Positions 23,573-36,378 of a stretch of 64,000 nt of DNA are shown in pieces. The notes below the pieces were generated by a model. That model saw only the letters and a list, made by a program, of their open reading frames with translations, did not search any database and was not told the origin of the DNA. The stretch lies in the NCBI GenBank assembly GCA_029532625.1, contig JARFXM010000007.1:372001-436000 (forward strand). The letters are read 5' to 3'. Positions within the stretch are counted from its first letter, which is position 1, and every line of letters starts with the position of its first letter. The stretch comes from Lomentospora prolificans. Its lineage: Eukaryota; Ascomycota; Sordariomycetes; Microascales; Microascaceae. The translations under genes were made by a program, and so were the position numbers.

Positions 23573-26455
23573 CCAGGGTCTTTCAAGGGTGAGGTAAAGA
23601 CACGACCCTGGAAGAAGCGGCGCTTTCCGGATGTCGACCCTCTCGAGAGTCGATCCCGCCACTTCTAGCCAGGGCCCATCCCCTGGTCGCGTGGTAAAGG
23701 ATCCTATACATTTGTCTCGCAATATTTCGGGTCTGAATCTATACGTGGTCTCGGTGTGGACCTGAGGCGAACTTTTGACCTCTCCATCGGATCAAGGCTT
23801 CGTCTCGGAGGAAGTTCTATTAAACGAAACGGTTTTGCGTCATGAGATCAGGGGTTTCGAGGAGCACAGCCTCCGGTTTGTACTAAATACGGGCCAAAAA
23901 AAAAAGAAAAAAAAGCAAGAATGAGAGGACCGAGACACGGAGCTCGAACTGCTTCGTTCCTGGATCGCCCTGCCAGATGGCGTCTTTCTGGCCAGGCGGC
24001 ACCAAGAGGAAAAGACACTCAAGTCGAGTCTCGCCGGACCAGCGCAGCAATTAGTGTCTGATTGAGAAATCACAAGAGGTATTACTGCGAGAGAACTCCA
24101 AGTCGCCGTCGGTCAGGCGTAAAACCCCCACTCCTTTCTTATCTTCGAGCAGATCGGAGGAATTCGAATGAAATGAACCACGGCCAACAACTACACGTCT
24201 AATCCCTCTGGGAGATATATTTCCAAGAAACCTGTCTGCGCGGAATTGGTTCCAGGTTTGTGGCGTCGGCTCCCCCAGTAACTGGCGAAAGCTAACTCGA
24301 CGTCGAAGGCGGAGAGGGGCCGGTCTCCTTCTGCGGTGCTGAGTGGTATGCAGATCTCGAAGGTCTTTGCAATCGTCCAATTGGCCGCGTAACTTGGATT
24401 GTCGGACCGCACCGACGGTTGCTGGATAATAATAGTCTTCATCTCAATTGGGGCATGATGGGCGGACTGAAGATTAGGACATGTGGACTCTTCCCAACTA
24501 TTGGAAAAAACGCGTAGTTGAAGACTGACCACGAAGCAACGGCAGATGATCACATCAAGCTGCGAATCGGGCGCAATTGCTGATCGTTGAACAAAGAGAC
24601 CCCGTCATTGACATCCACTTGTCCCCATTCCACGTTCCTGGACTGGAGCCGATATAAACGGCGGCGTGAGGCTTTTAGTTGTTCCGTCCAACCAGAGTGG
24701 GTTCTGCCCGTAAGCTCCGGGCTAATCGCTCCTGGAGCTCATCAAATTGATTCTTACCCCTGGTCTTCTTGAAGTGGGTTAGGCTTTCTAGGGCGCGAAA
24801 CCTTGGGCTGCTGGCCAGCTATCCCAAAGCTGTGGCGTCAGGCTTCCTGCACGGGATATTACGACTATGCAAGCAAATACATTGTCACCCAACTATCGCT
24901 GGCGCCATCGACTTAGACAACGCATCAAATTGAATTGGATTTTGTTCTTTTAGTAGATGACCAGTGCGGGCCAGCGACACGGTAGCCGTCCCCTTCCTCG
25001 TGTCGCGTTCCTCCAAGCGTCAAGTGGCTGCAAGGTACAGATTGAGATGAGATTGTCAGATTTCATACAGGCGGAACTTGCATCTTGCTTCCGCACATTG
25101 GATGGGAGTTGACCTGCCCGCTGTACTCTTGTCGCATTGGCGGTATCGATCAGTGGAGTTTGTGATGTTGGAGTGGGGAATACAGCCGGTGACGGGGCCA
25201 GGGAGTCGTCTCGTAGGGCTAGGACTCCATCAAGACGGCAGATTAATAGCCGATTGTGATGCACCTCGCTTCAGCGTCGTCGGCACGCTTGAAGGAGTAC
25301 TCTGCGCTACCTGCAACTTCAAGCACGAAGTAGAGAAAGGCCAGCTAGGCAGCGTGCTTCGGGCCAAACCGCAGACGCAAGCCAGCAAGTATCCTACCTC
25401 CCAGAAAACAAACAAGGGGACACAGGCGTCGTGGTAACTCTCACCCCCATAAAATGAAAGAACGCACGTAGCAGCAACCCTGAAAATGCTACCGATAAGC
25501 TGACGAGAGGTCTCAGAAAAGCCTCTGAAGCCTTAGCTGCAGCAATCGAGCTAAGGTGGCCCTGCTGCCTTCGGTTGGAAGGGCGGGCTAGGCCATGTCA
25601 AGGGGCTCGGTTTGTGCAGTCATTGTGGTTGGTTCAGAGTACGAAGATAAAGGTAGAGCCTTGCTAGGGCCCTCGCCTTAATTACGGCTCGTCCGAATCG
25701 CCGGCCAGTAGCGAAATCCCAGCGCTTCCGCTAGTCTGTCCTGCCGGCATTTATTAACATTTCTCGTGCTTCGGGGGCCATGGAACTGATCTTTGCTTAA
25801 GGCTCCGGCTGGAGAGTGATCCAACGTGACTCGCCCTCTCGCCGCGCTCAGTCGTTCCAAAGCTGCTATAATTCTAGCCAGCTTGGCTCGGGATGTGGGC
25901 ACTAGCTATTCTATTCTATCAAGGAATGAATGGAACTGGACCCACGTCCCATACCCTGTAGCCTGTCATCCGGGCTTGATCGCGCAAGCTGGGCTCGCCA
26001 CCTCGGACCGAGTGTTCTCTTTGCCTTAATCCGATGACGGACGAGTGAGCGGGGAGATTCGGCGGACCAAGGAAACCAGATGCCTCTTGGTGAATGGACA
26101 GGAAGGAAAAAAAAATTGCCTCGAGATCTAGCCAATTCCAGCATTTGAGACCGGATTCTTCCCTTACCTTCTAGTCCCTTGTTCTTAACTCGAGCAGATA
26201 TTACGGCCCATTAATAGCAAGTACGTAATAAAAGGGATATGGACTCCATTCCCTACCAATTGGAAGAACTGGAAGATCTCCATCTCCTCGGTTGAGAAAG
26301 AAACTTCTCAAAGAAGATTTGGGTTGGTGACTAGAAAGAGGGGACAAAAGGGCGATGCACTGTAGCTGTCCGTTTGCCGTCGAATCGCAACGCCCACGGT
26401 TAATATGTAAATAAAAAGACGTGGGCGGGAAGGCGGGCAAAACGGCAACACAAAC

Positions 26456-26456
<1 letters not shown>

Positions 26457-26492
<36 letters not shown>
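26457..26492 (+). repeat. (AC)18 microsatellite
   Basis: Eighteen perfect AC dinucleotides, the longest dinucleotide repeat in the window. It lies in the gene-free segment and would be a candidate polymorphic marker. Confidence 0.95.
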
Positions 26493-26494
<2 letters not shown>

Positions 26495-27285
26495 GCAAAA
26501 GCCTGAACACGACACCCTAGAAATGAGGGGCCCTTTCCGTTCGATTGGCAAGGCCAAAGTCGAATGAGGAAGGGGATGGACACTTCGCGCTTTGTCGTAC
26601 AAGTGACACAAACTGCCCGGTTCCATTTCCCGCCTTCTTCTGGGCTGGGCATACGAAGGAGGATCATTGATGGGAACAGTTGGGCAGATCAGCCCTTATT
26701 AGTCGTTTGAGGGGCAGAGCGGGAGAGGCCCAATCATGTGCTGAATTGAACGAAGGAAGCTGAGAACCTCTGGCGTGTTTCCCGTCTTCTCCTGCGTTCC
26801 GCCCCACTGCTGACCGAGCCAGCTTGCTTCCTACGCTTCATGCTGGTGACTCTTGTCCAACAACATGCAAACGACCTGCCGAGCTCCACAAATTCCTCCG
26901 ATATACGCAAGAAGCCGGATTCCCAAAGAACGTCACTACACTGCAGAGAGGGAAAAAGGAGCCAGGTGCGGCATCATGAGATCGAATGTTGCCCCAGATG
27001 GGGTGGCCCAGCAGTCTGGACCGTTTCTCCTCGTGGGCGGCCCACAGATCCAATTTCATTCTGACAAAACACAAAAGAAAAGAAAAAGCCACCTGTGTGT
27101 TGCGGCCCACGACATTCCATCCATTGAGCCAGCTACAACAGCTGCGTAGCCGAGCTGTCCTCCTTCGTTCCCCGCGGCCGGGTCGCCTTTCGTCCCTTGC
27201 CACACTTCAATGTTTTCCCCTTTCCACCCGTCCCTCCCTCTTGTACACTAGTCTTTCGCATGCATGGAAACATGGAAGGAATGGA

Positions 27286-27324
27286 AGAGAGAGAGAGAGA
27301 GAGACAAAGAGAGAAAGAGAGAAA
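27286..27324 (+). repeat. GA-rich microsatellite
   Basis: A perfect (GA)n block interrupted by CAAA and AAA, flanked by GGAA-rich sequence. Confidence 0.85.
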
Positions 27325-28080
27325 TAGGCTTACCTAGGCTGCATTGGCGGAGGCCCATTCCAAGGGCCATCCGTCCCAAATCCGAATTGTTTTTCAATGC
27401 AAATCCCGTAAGTTCGCGTGCTGACAGGTGAGGCGATGGCCGTGTCATATGCATTGAGCGATGGAGACCCGCGACGAGGCCAGCCGTCAGTGTGTCGCAT
27501 TTTGATGAGCTGTTGTTCCCAAACACAGATCTCGTGGAGCAGTACGCCTGATGGGATGGCATGTGTACGTGCGTATTTCTCTGATATATACGCTCTCGCA
27601 ACACAGCATGGGTAGTGCAGGCTGGCAGCCCATAGCCAGCACAAGCAATGTGTCTAGACGGGCCATTGCGTCTCTCTCACATTAACTAGCACCCGTAGGA
27701 AGACCTTGCTGGCGGGGAAGCGAGAGCAAGTGGTATATTAAACCATCTTAGCGTCTCAACGAAGGATTTTCTTTTTTTCCGCAATGAAGATTAACAAATC
27801 TGGACACGAAGCAGCTTTGTCTCACTGCAGCATGCGGAAGGCGCAGGCGGATCTCCTGCAGCCCTCAAGAAAGACTATGTAAACTCGCTAGATTCGGAGG
27901 TACCGCAGACCCTCCTAATAACAGCCCGCTCTCGTGCCGAGTTGGCCCCCTCTCGGCCGGTGAGCTCAAATTAGGAGGGAAACACCTCAACTGTATGAAC
28001 TGATGTTGCAACTCAGCCGCTAGAGCTAGTATCGCACACTAGAATCGACCGTGGCTCCTTGGCCTGCACATGATGGAATT

Positions 28081-28174
28081 CCCCAAGTGGGAAAGGAACA
28101 CACAGGAATGGCAAGGGCTTGTTGCCTTTCCCCAAGTGGGAAAGGAACACACAGGAATGGCAAGGGCTTGTTGC
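28081..28174 (+). repeat. 49-bp tandem duplication
   Basis: A 45-base block beginning CCCCAAGTGGGAAAGGAACA occurs at 28081-28125 and again, without a mismatch, at 28130-28174. The spacer of four bases gives a period of 49. The flanks are unique. Perfect identity points to a recent duplication. Confidence 0.92.
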
Positions 28175-31100
28175 TTTTTGAATCAATGGTTACTCATGAT
28201 ATTACTCGAGTCGATCTGTGGATCTCATCGTGATGGTGGGTGCCAAGTATTCATCGTAGCGCCCTTTTTTAAACCCCGGACACCAGCTCGAGCCTGGATG
28301 CCGAGCCGAGATTTCGTGGTAATAATAGTGTGCTCCTCCTTTCTGAGGTAGGTAGTTGTGCTTTTGTTATCGGGGCTTGTTGGGGCAGGATGTGTGCACC
28401 TCCTACAAACCAAGCCCTGGTTGGAAGTCCCTGTCTGATGTTGTGTTAAGAATCCGAGCTATTGAAAAGAAGAACCGCATCTATTATTGTTTTGACAAAC
28501 AATGCTCTTTGTATTGGCATTGGATGGAAATCGGGCTCCGATGATCAAAACAGAGGTCGCCATTACGGCGGGCAACCTCCAAATAGAAGAGCCGGTCGAG
28601 GCCAATGGGCGGAGCTTTGTCACCGGAGGTCTTGGAGCCACAGCTGTGTTGTTCGACTTGTCTTTCCGGCCATGACCTTCTCTAGCCAGGCGGGCCTGTG
28701 CTGATCCAGCTAGGCTACTCCGTAGTTGCTGAATACCACCTGCCGATTTTCCCTGGCAATCGTCATCGTACAGTAACTTTATCTGAATAGGGACGGTCTA
28801 GCGATGAACGCAGGCTTTGCCACGTCCATTTCAGTCCTGGGCCGATCGAAGTGCATCATGTATGCACGATTGAGAATTATATCCCTCTCCCCAGCGTCCG
28901 AGGGATCGTCGCTGGCTGGAGGCCAGCTCGGCGAGGGGTGTGAGGCATGGGCTAAGGTGTAAGAAGGATCTTGTCGAAACGACTACTGCACGTATAACTA
29001 ATATTGCATATCTTGCTCTGCTATCCTTGCTTTGGACGGCAACCAAGATCGTCATGTCCTCCGAGGTCTTCGATTGACTCTTCAGAGTAATACAACCCAA
29101 AAAGGCATGGGGGAGAAAAACTCTCAGTGGCTCGACCAAGCAATTGGCTGTCGTAGGACGCATTCACAGTGCAACGCTTCGAAACTCGCGCCTTAATGGG
29201 GACAAGGGTGGGTTGCTGGAACATGGTGAGCTTGGAAGGACGTCGTCCGCCATCATCCCTGCAATAGCAACTTTGTCCCGTGTTATCCTGGCAAAGGCAT
29301 CCAGCAATTTTCAAGGATCTGCTCGATTTGCATGGTCTGGGTCGTAGTAGGAGTTTTTTTCTTTTTTAACAGTGGTCGCCCTCGGAAGCTGATAGGCCTC
29401 TCGGCGTATCCTCCAAGACCCCACGAAACTAACAGGGAAGCGCGGATATTAACAGCCAGCTGCTGGTCCATGGCCTCGTCAACCCCTCCCCCTTCTTTAT
29501 CCCTGGGAAGGATTATTCGAGGACAAAGTCTGACAATTTCACATGGAGAAATGCTGATTGATCCCAAAGGAGCGGCTGCTCCATCCAATGGCGTATTCTT
29601 GCTGTCCATTGCCACGCCGTGCCATACGGAGGGGGTGCCCGATGCGAGGGATAACAACGCCAGTCGTGCTAACCTTTCAAGGACACTTCTCCACAGGCTT
29701 CGCCCTAACACGTCAGGAATAAGGGCCGCCCACTCTTACGTAGGGGTGTGTCCTCTTATTGTTAGTAGGCATTAGAGGACGATAAGAGCCTATCCAGCCA
29801 AGTGGATAGAAGCAAGGAAAGCAAGCAGGCGATCAAGAGATCTTCGACTTAAAGAAGTCAGAGGTCGGTGGTTCAATGTTCCCCACGGGTTGTCTGGTCC
29901 TGGCCACAAAAGGCATGTGGAACGTAGCGCCAGCGTCATAACACCCTGCCCATATACGGATACAAATACGAATTGTCCCTTCCCAGGTCGGATTGGACCA
30001 GCGCCTCTCTCATCTCAAAAGGCCCAATTTGGTGGATCCATGGAAATGGCTATCTGACACAACGACTGCAAAGCCTGGGGCAAGGCTAAACCTGGAGCTT
30101 GAGGGTCGAAACAACTGTCACATTTCCCGGGTGTGTTTGGTGCAATAGCTGGGGGGTTCCCAACCTAATAGTCCTTCCTGTTGACACTGTAATAATTGAA
30201 CAACTGCTGGCCAGCGGTTCCAAGACAATCTCCACGGTTGCAGGACTATTTATTGTCGTTAGCACTGATATTCCGCCCTGATGCGTAGCGTAACAATGCT
30301 TCTTTTGTCCACGAGATGCTCTTTTCGTTCGCAAACCATTCCGTTCACGGCATGACCCCAGCGAGCAGTGCCGCGAGGCAATTAGATCGGAGTCTTATCG
30401 TTGATGTCTGGTTGTAAAAGTACGGAGTAGGCGAGCATTTCCCTAAAACTAGGGCTATGCTGGGTGTGGCAGATCAGTGGTCAGTTATGGCACAAGATTG
30501 CATTGATCTTGCGATGGCTGTGTGCCAAATAAAGCGTCTATGCCTCAACACACCATGTATGTACAAGATAGCCAGCTCCATATTACCGCACTAGGGTGCT
30601 GTACAAATCAGCGTGCTTGTGTATTAATCGCCAGCTGGCTGAGGACCCGCCAATCCAGTATTACAATGCCAGCCGCCTATGGCCAGCTAGTGACTAGTCC
30701 CCTGACGCAATCTATCCCGACGCCTGGCAACACAGCTTCGGCCCGGCGGTATGCCGTTCAACCGACTCTTAGCCAGCCAGCGAGCGAGGCTGTTTCCTGT
30801 GTGGACGGATGCCTTCTACTTGTAGTATTCCCAGCAGGCCCAGAGGAAGCAAGGAGAACTGGAGGTCAGAAACTCACCAGGGTGGGCGTCGATGAAGGGC
30901 TTGCCCATCCCTTAGTTTCGCACCCGTCACCCCTTTTTGCCACTCGTTGAGACTGTGGGGAGGCCCTGCAATTAATCCAGGACAGCCGCGAGACTTGGAT
31001 GAGCTCACTGGATAGAGCGGGCCGACGCCAGACCGAATTGGATACAACAGGTATTACGAAGACCACCCGGAAGAGCCATCTCGCGTTCTCCATTCTCGGA

Positions 31101-32375
31101 CCGTATTCCGCTTGAATTGAGCAGTCTTGGGGCTGATGACTGGTTGTCGGCCCTCTGGAAGACACGATCTTCCTCTTTCCTTCCTGTCACGCCTTCACTC
31201 AGCGAACTGGTGTTTGAAGATAGGCAGCGAGGACCGAAACCATTGAGGCAGGAGCTCTCCGGCACCAGTGAGATTGGCCCTGTTCAGCAGGTCATTTGGT
31301 ACCTCCCACGACGCAGCACTGGAAGGGCGAGATGCATCTAGCTGGCCACCGCAGATAAAATTGAATGTACTCTACATCAACAAGTGCCACCAGGGCGACA
31401 GACGCCATTGGGCGTGCGAGCTCTGGCGTGCACTGCATGGTGCACCTCTGGGCAGCCAGGTGGCCGCGTAGGTACTGGGTGAGAGTCGGGCTACCATGTC
31501 TTTGGTTCAGGGCACTGACTGAAACGACTAGCGCAGCCAGCAGCTGGCTGGTCCCAGTCTCTGGTCTCTTTGAGAGTGTACCTTCATTGTCGTGTGGTAC
31601 TCTCCTGTGACTGTGCCCTGTTGTGCTGTACTGTATTACTCCATCCCTTCCCTCTCGTTTCTGGCCAGCCACTACTTGGAGTGGATCAAAATACATTAAG
31701 ATGGCCCATGGAATACCACTAAAAGACATGTACTCTGTCGGGGGACTGCCCTAGCATCAAGCACTGTTACCGCGTTCCTTGAGATTGATCCATCCTGTTC
31801 CTGTCCTTAATCGAGCCATTGAACGCACACCCACACCAGACACGCCCCTCGGCCCAAACCAAAATACCCAGACCGGTACGGTACGCACGCAGACCCAGAC
31901 CAAATGATAATTTGACATTGGATACCTGCGACTCGTGCATCTGCTTCTAACCGTGTTTCCCTCGTCCGCTCGGTCCCTTCCAAGGTATCTTGTTATTCCT
32001 CTTCGTTTCTCATATACACTTTTTCTTCTACCCTTTTCCCTCCATCTTACCTCTTGTTTTCTCCCCCTTCTGTTTCCTTCTTTGATCCCAAGCGGCGTGT
32101 CTCTTTTCTCTTCGAGACCGGTGTTTTCTTTGGGGGGTTTCATTTCCTTTCTTAATTTGCCCAGCTTTTGGGAGGACTGGAAGGAACGGCCAGACAGCGA
32201 ATCAACCCTAGGGGCGTTTGCAGCAGTAGCAGCAGCAGCACCCGTGGTTCTCGATTCCATCCGTTGCCCGGGTCTGCCTCTCCGTCACCGAGCAGATCCA
32301 ACATCGACAGCCGATCCCGACACGCGAACAAAAATTAAACAACATCCTCTTAGTCTCGGACGTGGCAAGTTGACA

Positions 32376-32491
32376 ATGTCCTGAGAACGATGCTTATTCT
32401 GCCATCATATCTGGAAAGAACCTACTGCCGTCGACTGTCACCCGCGCACATGGTCCACTTCCTTTCGCGTCATACTTCCTCCGTCGAGTAG
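32376..32491 (+). promoter_or_regulatory. Two uORFs upstream of the 32512 gene
   Basis: A two-codon frame (ATG TCC TGA, 32376-32384) is followed by a 33-codon frame (32390-32491, beginning MLILPSYLERTY) that stops 20 bases before the main ATG at 32512. Both would be in the leader if transcription starts in the C/T-rich stretch upstream, at about 31950-32150. Confidence 0.45.
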
Positions 32492-32511
32492 GGCTTCTTC
32501 CCTGAGTGAAG

Positions 32512-35500
32512 ATGCAGACCGTTCCAAGTGTGAGTACCTCCCTGCTTCATATATTTGCTATCCTCCCGACCTCGAGACGGTTTCGAAATGTTTGAAGATG
32601 TTTTTTATTTGAGATTATCCGCGCCGAGTGCCCTGATCTTCAGAGTGGATTCGTGGATTCCTGTCCGTTTGTTTTAGTGGGCTTTGGTCGGGGACCCAGA
32701 AAACGACAACTCGGATCGGTGGACTGCCCTAGCATGCAATGCTTTTTTTTGCCCTTCCTTTTTTTCCGTTCTGATTCCTCTACGAACAACTTTTCCTCAA
32801 GCTTTGGGCAGAGACAGCTTTCTAGCTATGCTTCATGCCGAAGTAGAGTGCTCCTCAGAAATTAGGGTACAGCAATAGTTTTTGCTCTCTGCATATGTCA
32901 CCGACGCTATAGACAACCTCCCTCGACCTTTTCCCCGCTTGCCCGTTTTGCCCCGACTCCGTGCCACTTTTTCTGTGCTTGGTGTCGATACACTTTCCTC
33001 TCCGATCAATTGCTAACACTGAGGTTTACGCCCGCGCAGCTTGTTGGAACTGGAACTGCTGTTGCTGCCGCCGCTACTGGCCTAGTATTCAGTCAACCCA
33101 CCGACTCGCACTCGATCACCAACCGACCGGCGACGAATAAGAGGAAATCGACCTTGGATCGCGAAGGCCCCGAGTACGCTTACCCCGGCGTCTCCTCCCC
33201 TTCGAGACCCGGTACAAGCTCTTGCTCTCCAGCATCAGCAGCAGAGGACAAGGGCTACGGCACCCTTCCTCATCACTTCTCTCTCCCGGGCGCTACCTCG
33301 AACGGTGCTCGGCCAAGGCCACCCAGTACGCTCTCGACTTCGAAACAAGGCCACTTTCGGCGTCTCTCGCTCAACCGGCCGGGGGATTATTCGACCTACC
33401 CGACTGAGGATCCCCGAGACTCGATATCTTCTAATGGCTCATGGATAAAGCGGTTTTCTATTCGTCCATCTAGTGTGCGGTCCAGTATAGGTCCTGATAC
33501 CCACTCGTTGACGTTCTCGTACGGCTCCTCGGCACCAATCCTTCCGTCAGACATCGTTCCTCCCCTCCCGCCCAACAAGCTGGTTAAACGACCACCTCCC
33601 CCAGCCCACGCCAACTATAGCGACCCTCAATCCAGGCGTCGTGCTAAGACGCATCTCCCAAGCCTTCGCCGGCCAGCCACGAGCCACCAAAGATCAGCAA
33701 CCCTTCGACAGACTAGGCAAGATAACGGCTTGGCTTCGCCTGTCTACTCGCCGAGGAGATTCTCATTCGACCGGAAGCTACCTGGCCCTGACCTCACTTC
33801 GACTGTTGACCAAGATTATATAGTACCACAACCGACACCTACCCTAAGTCGGTGGACTTCTTTCTTCCATTCCCGCGCTATCAAGATTGGTGTCAAGGCC
33901 ATCTCGTCCCGCTCAAACGACGGAGGCCCAGCTACCTTGGTGAAGCGGATCTCACCTAATATTAATGCCCAAAAGCCCGTATATCTCACGCAATCAAGTG
34001 CCATCTCGTCTTACACTGCACAATCCCAGGTGCCTGGGCGCGTCGAGGAGGAGCCGCAGATTGCAGCTGGCGATTCGAACGCCGTGACTGCGGATTCGTC
34101 AAGTTCTAGCCCTGAGGATACCCCTTCGAAGCGAGCTAGGCGCTCGATTTCTATGACATTTTCTTCTCCGGGTAACTGGATTATGAGGTCGGGCAGCATT
34201 CGTCGGCCCAAGCGGGGCTCCGAGTCCTCCAAGGCGGGCGGTAAGCGGCACGTCTCCGCCCCTGTGGCGGCACAACCCGGCCAGCACGAGAAAAGCCCAG
34301 CTAGGGCGAATAATAGAAGTAAGACCACGGATGATGTGGTTGAGCCATCGAAGCAAGCGCTCGCTCAATCTAGGAACCGGAATACGTCATCGCCGTTGCC
34401 TCCTCTCTCGCGGCTATCTAGTTTTAACATTGACCTTGCGAAGCTCGGTGCGGCCTCCGGTGCTCCATCTCCCGAGGGTGGCGCCCCCCAAACCGTCCGA
34501 CCCCATCAACCGTCTGGTAGCTCGCAGGCATCCAGCTCCATGGCTCCTCCCGGTCTCTCGCGGAACCATCGGTCGCCAACACTGACCAGCTCCGACTTTG
34601 ACGGACGAGACTTCACGTCCGGGGACGACGACGATACGGACTTTAAGAGTGATACGATTTTTGACTCTATAAGAACTGTCGCTTCCGGTCGTATGCGCTC
34701 GGTTGAGACACCACTTGAGTCCATGTTTGACGAGTCGCCCCCTAGCACGGCGGGGCATACAAAGGCCAAACGATTGTCAATCCAGGAAGTTTTAATTCGT
34801 AATTGGGATGGCGATCATGACCGAATCATGGAGGAGGACGACGAAACTGCCTTAACGCCAGTCCGTCTTACTCATAATATCGACCGGTTGCATGAGCCCG
34901 CTACGATTATCAAGGATGATGGGTTCGCTCCCGCTGGCAACACCAATCACTACTCGCTTCCAAACAAGGACTTTGGACGTCTTTCTCTTGATGACGAGGA
35001 GGAAGACTGGACCAAGGACGATTACATGGATCAAGACGATCTTCTCGTCAATTGCCTTTCCCCTCCGTCGAAAAATAACGTGGTGAACATGAGGAACATC
35101 AACCCTAATCTCCGAGTAGCTCTGGCGTCTATAAGTGGTAATCGATACTCGGAAACGCGCAACTCGAGTGCAACTGAGCGTCCGTTGAGCACCCTCTTTG
35201 ACTGGAGTGAGCCGGTAGTGCACGATAAACAAGAAGGCGAGGGACAGTCTCAGCGGCCTAAGACGGTCCATGGCAAGCAGGACATTGACATTAGGGGAGG
35301 CCGTGCCGCTACTAGGAAAGGTCCCACCGCAGCCCATGTTAGGAGCCAGAGCGTGCCCGTTGTCCACGATCAGCCCGAAAACCAAAAAACGCCGGCTCCC
35401 AAGTTTGGAACTTGGGGATTGGGTAGCAAGGGTGTCAGCGAGGATTGGGGTGACGATTTTGAATTTGAAGAATCTCCGGCCGAGATGACGACGGGTAAAG

Positions 35501-36378
35501 ACTCGTGTAGAAGCTTTGTCGTCCCCGAACCGATCCAAGCGTCCCAGTCCAGTGTCAAAGCGCACTCTGGCCAGATTCGAGAACTCTCGCTTCTAGTTAA
35601 CGACCTCAAGCGGCTCTGCCGACACGGCCGCGACATGGATATGTTAGGAGGGTCCCAGGCCAGCCTTTGGAAGGAAGCAGAGGGTATCATCGCGTTGGCC
35701 TCGCCAGACGAGGACGAACCAATGGAGGGCGCTCAGACCGTGACCTCGTCTCCGCCCGCTGAAGTGTCATCAAACATGGGCGACAAATTTAACGATGACG
35801 GGTTTGACGCCGCTTCCCTCGATTTTTCGGACATCAACATGTCGAAGACAACGGTTGTGCGCTCGCGGCATTCCATACGGCGGCGGTCGGTCATTCCAGA
35901 TGATGATATATTTGGAGGCGCGTGGCCTCCGTCTGATGACGGCCCGGTCTCCGATCGACCACGAACGCCGGAGAACAAAGTGACACGTGGAGGCGATGAC
36001 GTCTCTGGGATCGTTAGGACGGTCATGGACGCCATGCAACAACGATCAGTATCAACGCCAGTACACGGACAGGTAAATAATAAGGTGCACTTCGACACAG
36101 CCAGCCTCAAGGCCCTCGTCAAGCGAGCTGGTGACCTTCGTGATGCACTATCCGACCTAGTTCGCAAGGCAGATCCCATCGCACCTAGCCCGGCGCGAAC
36201 GCCCCGTCACGACGGCAGCCCAGCGTTTACCCGCGTGTTTAACGAACCCCCTTCCAGCCCGTCGCGGAGACTACCTCACAGCCGAAGCAATAATTCCGTC
36301 CTCAGCCGGACTTCCATGGACACGTCGTCATCGACAACCATGGGCCCAAAACGCATGCAGGTGATGACTGTTAGTTAG
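32512..36378 (+). CDS. Large Ser/Pro-rich fungal protein of unknown function
   Basis: Two exons encode 1118 residues. Exon 1 (32512-32529) codes only MQTVPS. A 510-base intron with a GTGAGT donor, a TGCTAACACTGAGG branch region and a GCGCAG acceptor follows, and exon 2 is 33040-36378, joined in phase 0. Residues 7-23 (LVGTGTAVAAAATGLVF) are hydrophobic and could act as a signal anchor or buried helix. Most of the rest is Ser/Pro/Arg-rich and probably disordered, with basic blocks (SIRRPKRGSE) and acidic ones (FTSGDDDDTDFKSDTIFDSI; EEEDWTKDDYMDQDD). Short ordered-looking motifs include VETPLESMFDESPPSTAG, KRLSIQEVLIRNW and EDWGDDFEFEE near residue 808, which is reminiscent of acidic WDDDF-type motifs in SIN-pathway scaffold proteins, but that link is a guess. 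I cannot assign a function. Confidence 0.82.

Larger units (their letters stand above)
18549..32375. other. 13.8-kb stretch without a supported gene
   Basis: GCN20 (minus) and the 32512 gene (plus) diverge from this segment. No open frame exceeds about 270 codons, and the longest (minus, 19803-20624) is low-quality, with a homopolymer-encoded Phe run. I see no reverse transcriptase, transposase or integrase motif, no terminal repeats and no obvious AT-rich RIP signature; base composition looks similar to the surrounding intergenic DNA. It holds several microsatellites, one 49-bp tandem duplication and a local excess of GCCAGC/GCTGGC, listed separately. Unannotated short genes or non-coding transcripts cannot be excluded. 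Confidence 0.6.

Noticed and set aside
29780..29900. tRNA-like stretch with an A-box-like AGCCAAGTGGATAG and a GGTTCAA word
   Set aside because: The T stem, anticodon stem and acceptor ends do not pair, so it is at best a decayed relic and more likely chance.
34852..35565. 237-codon minus-strand open frame
   Set aside because: It is antisense to the 32512 gene and carries no recognisable motif.
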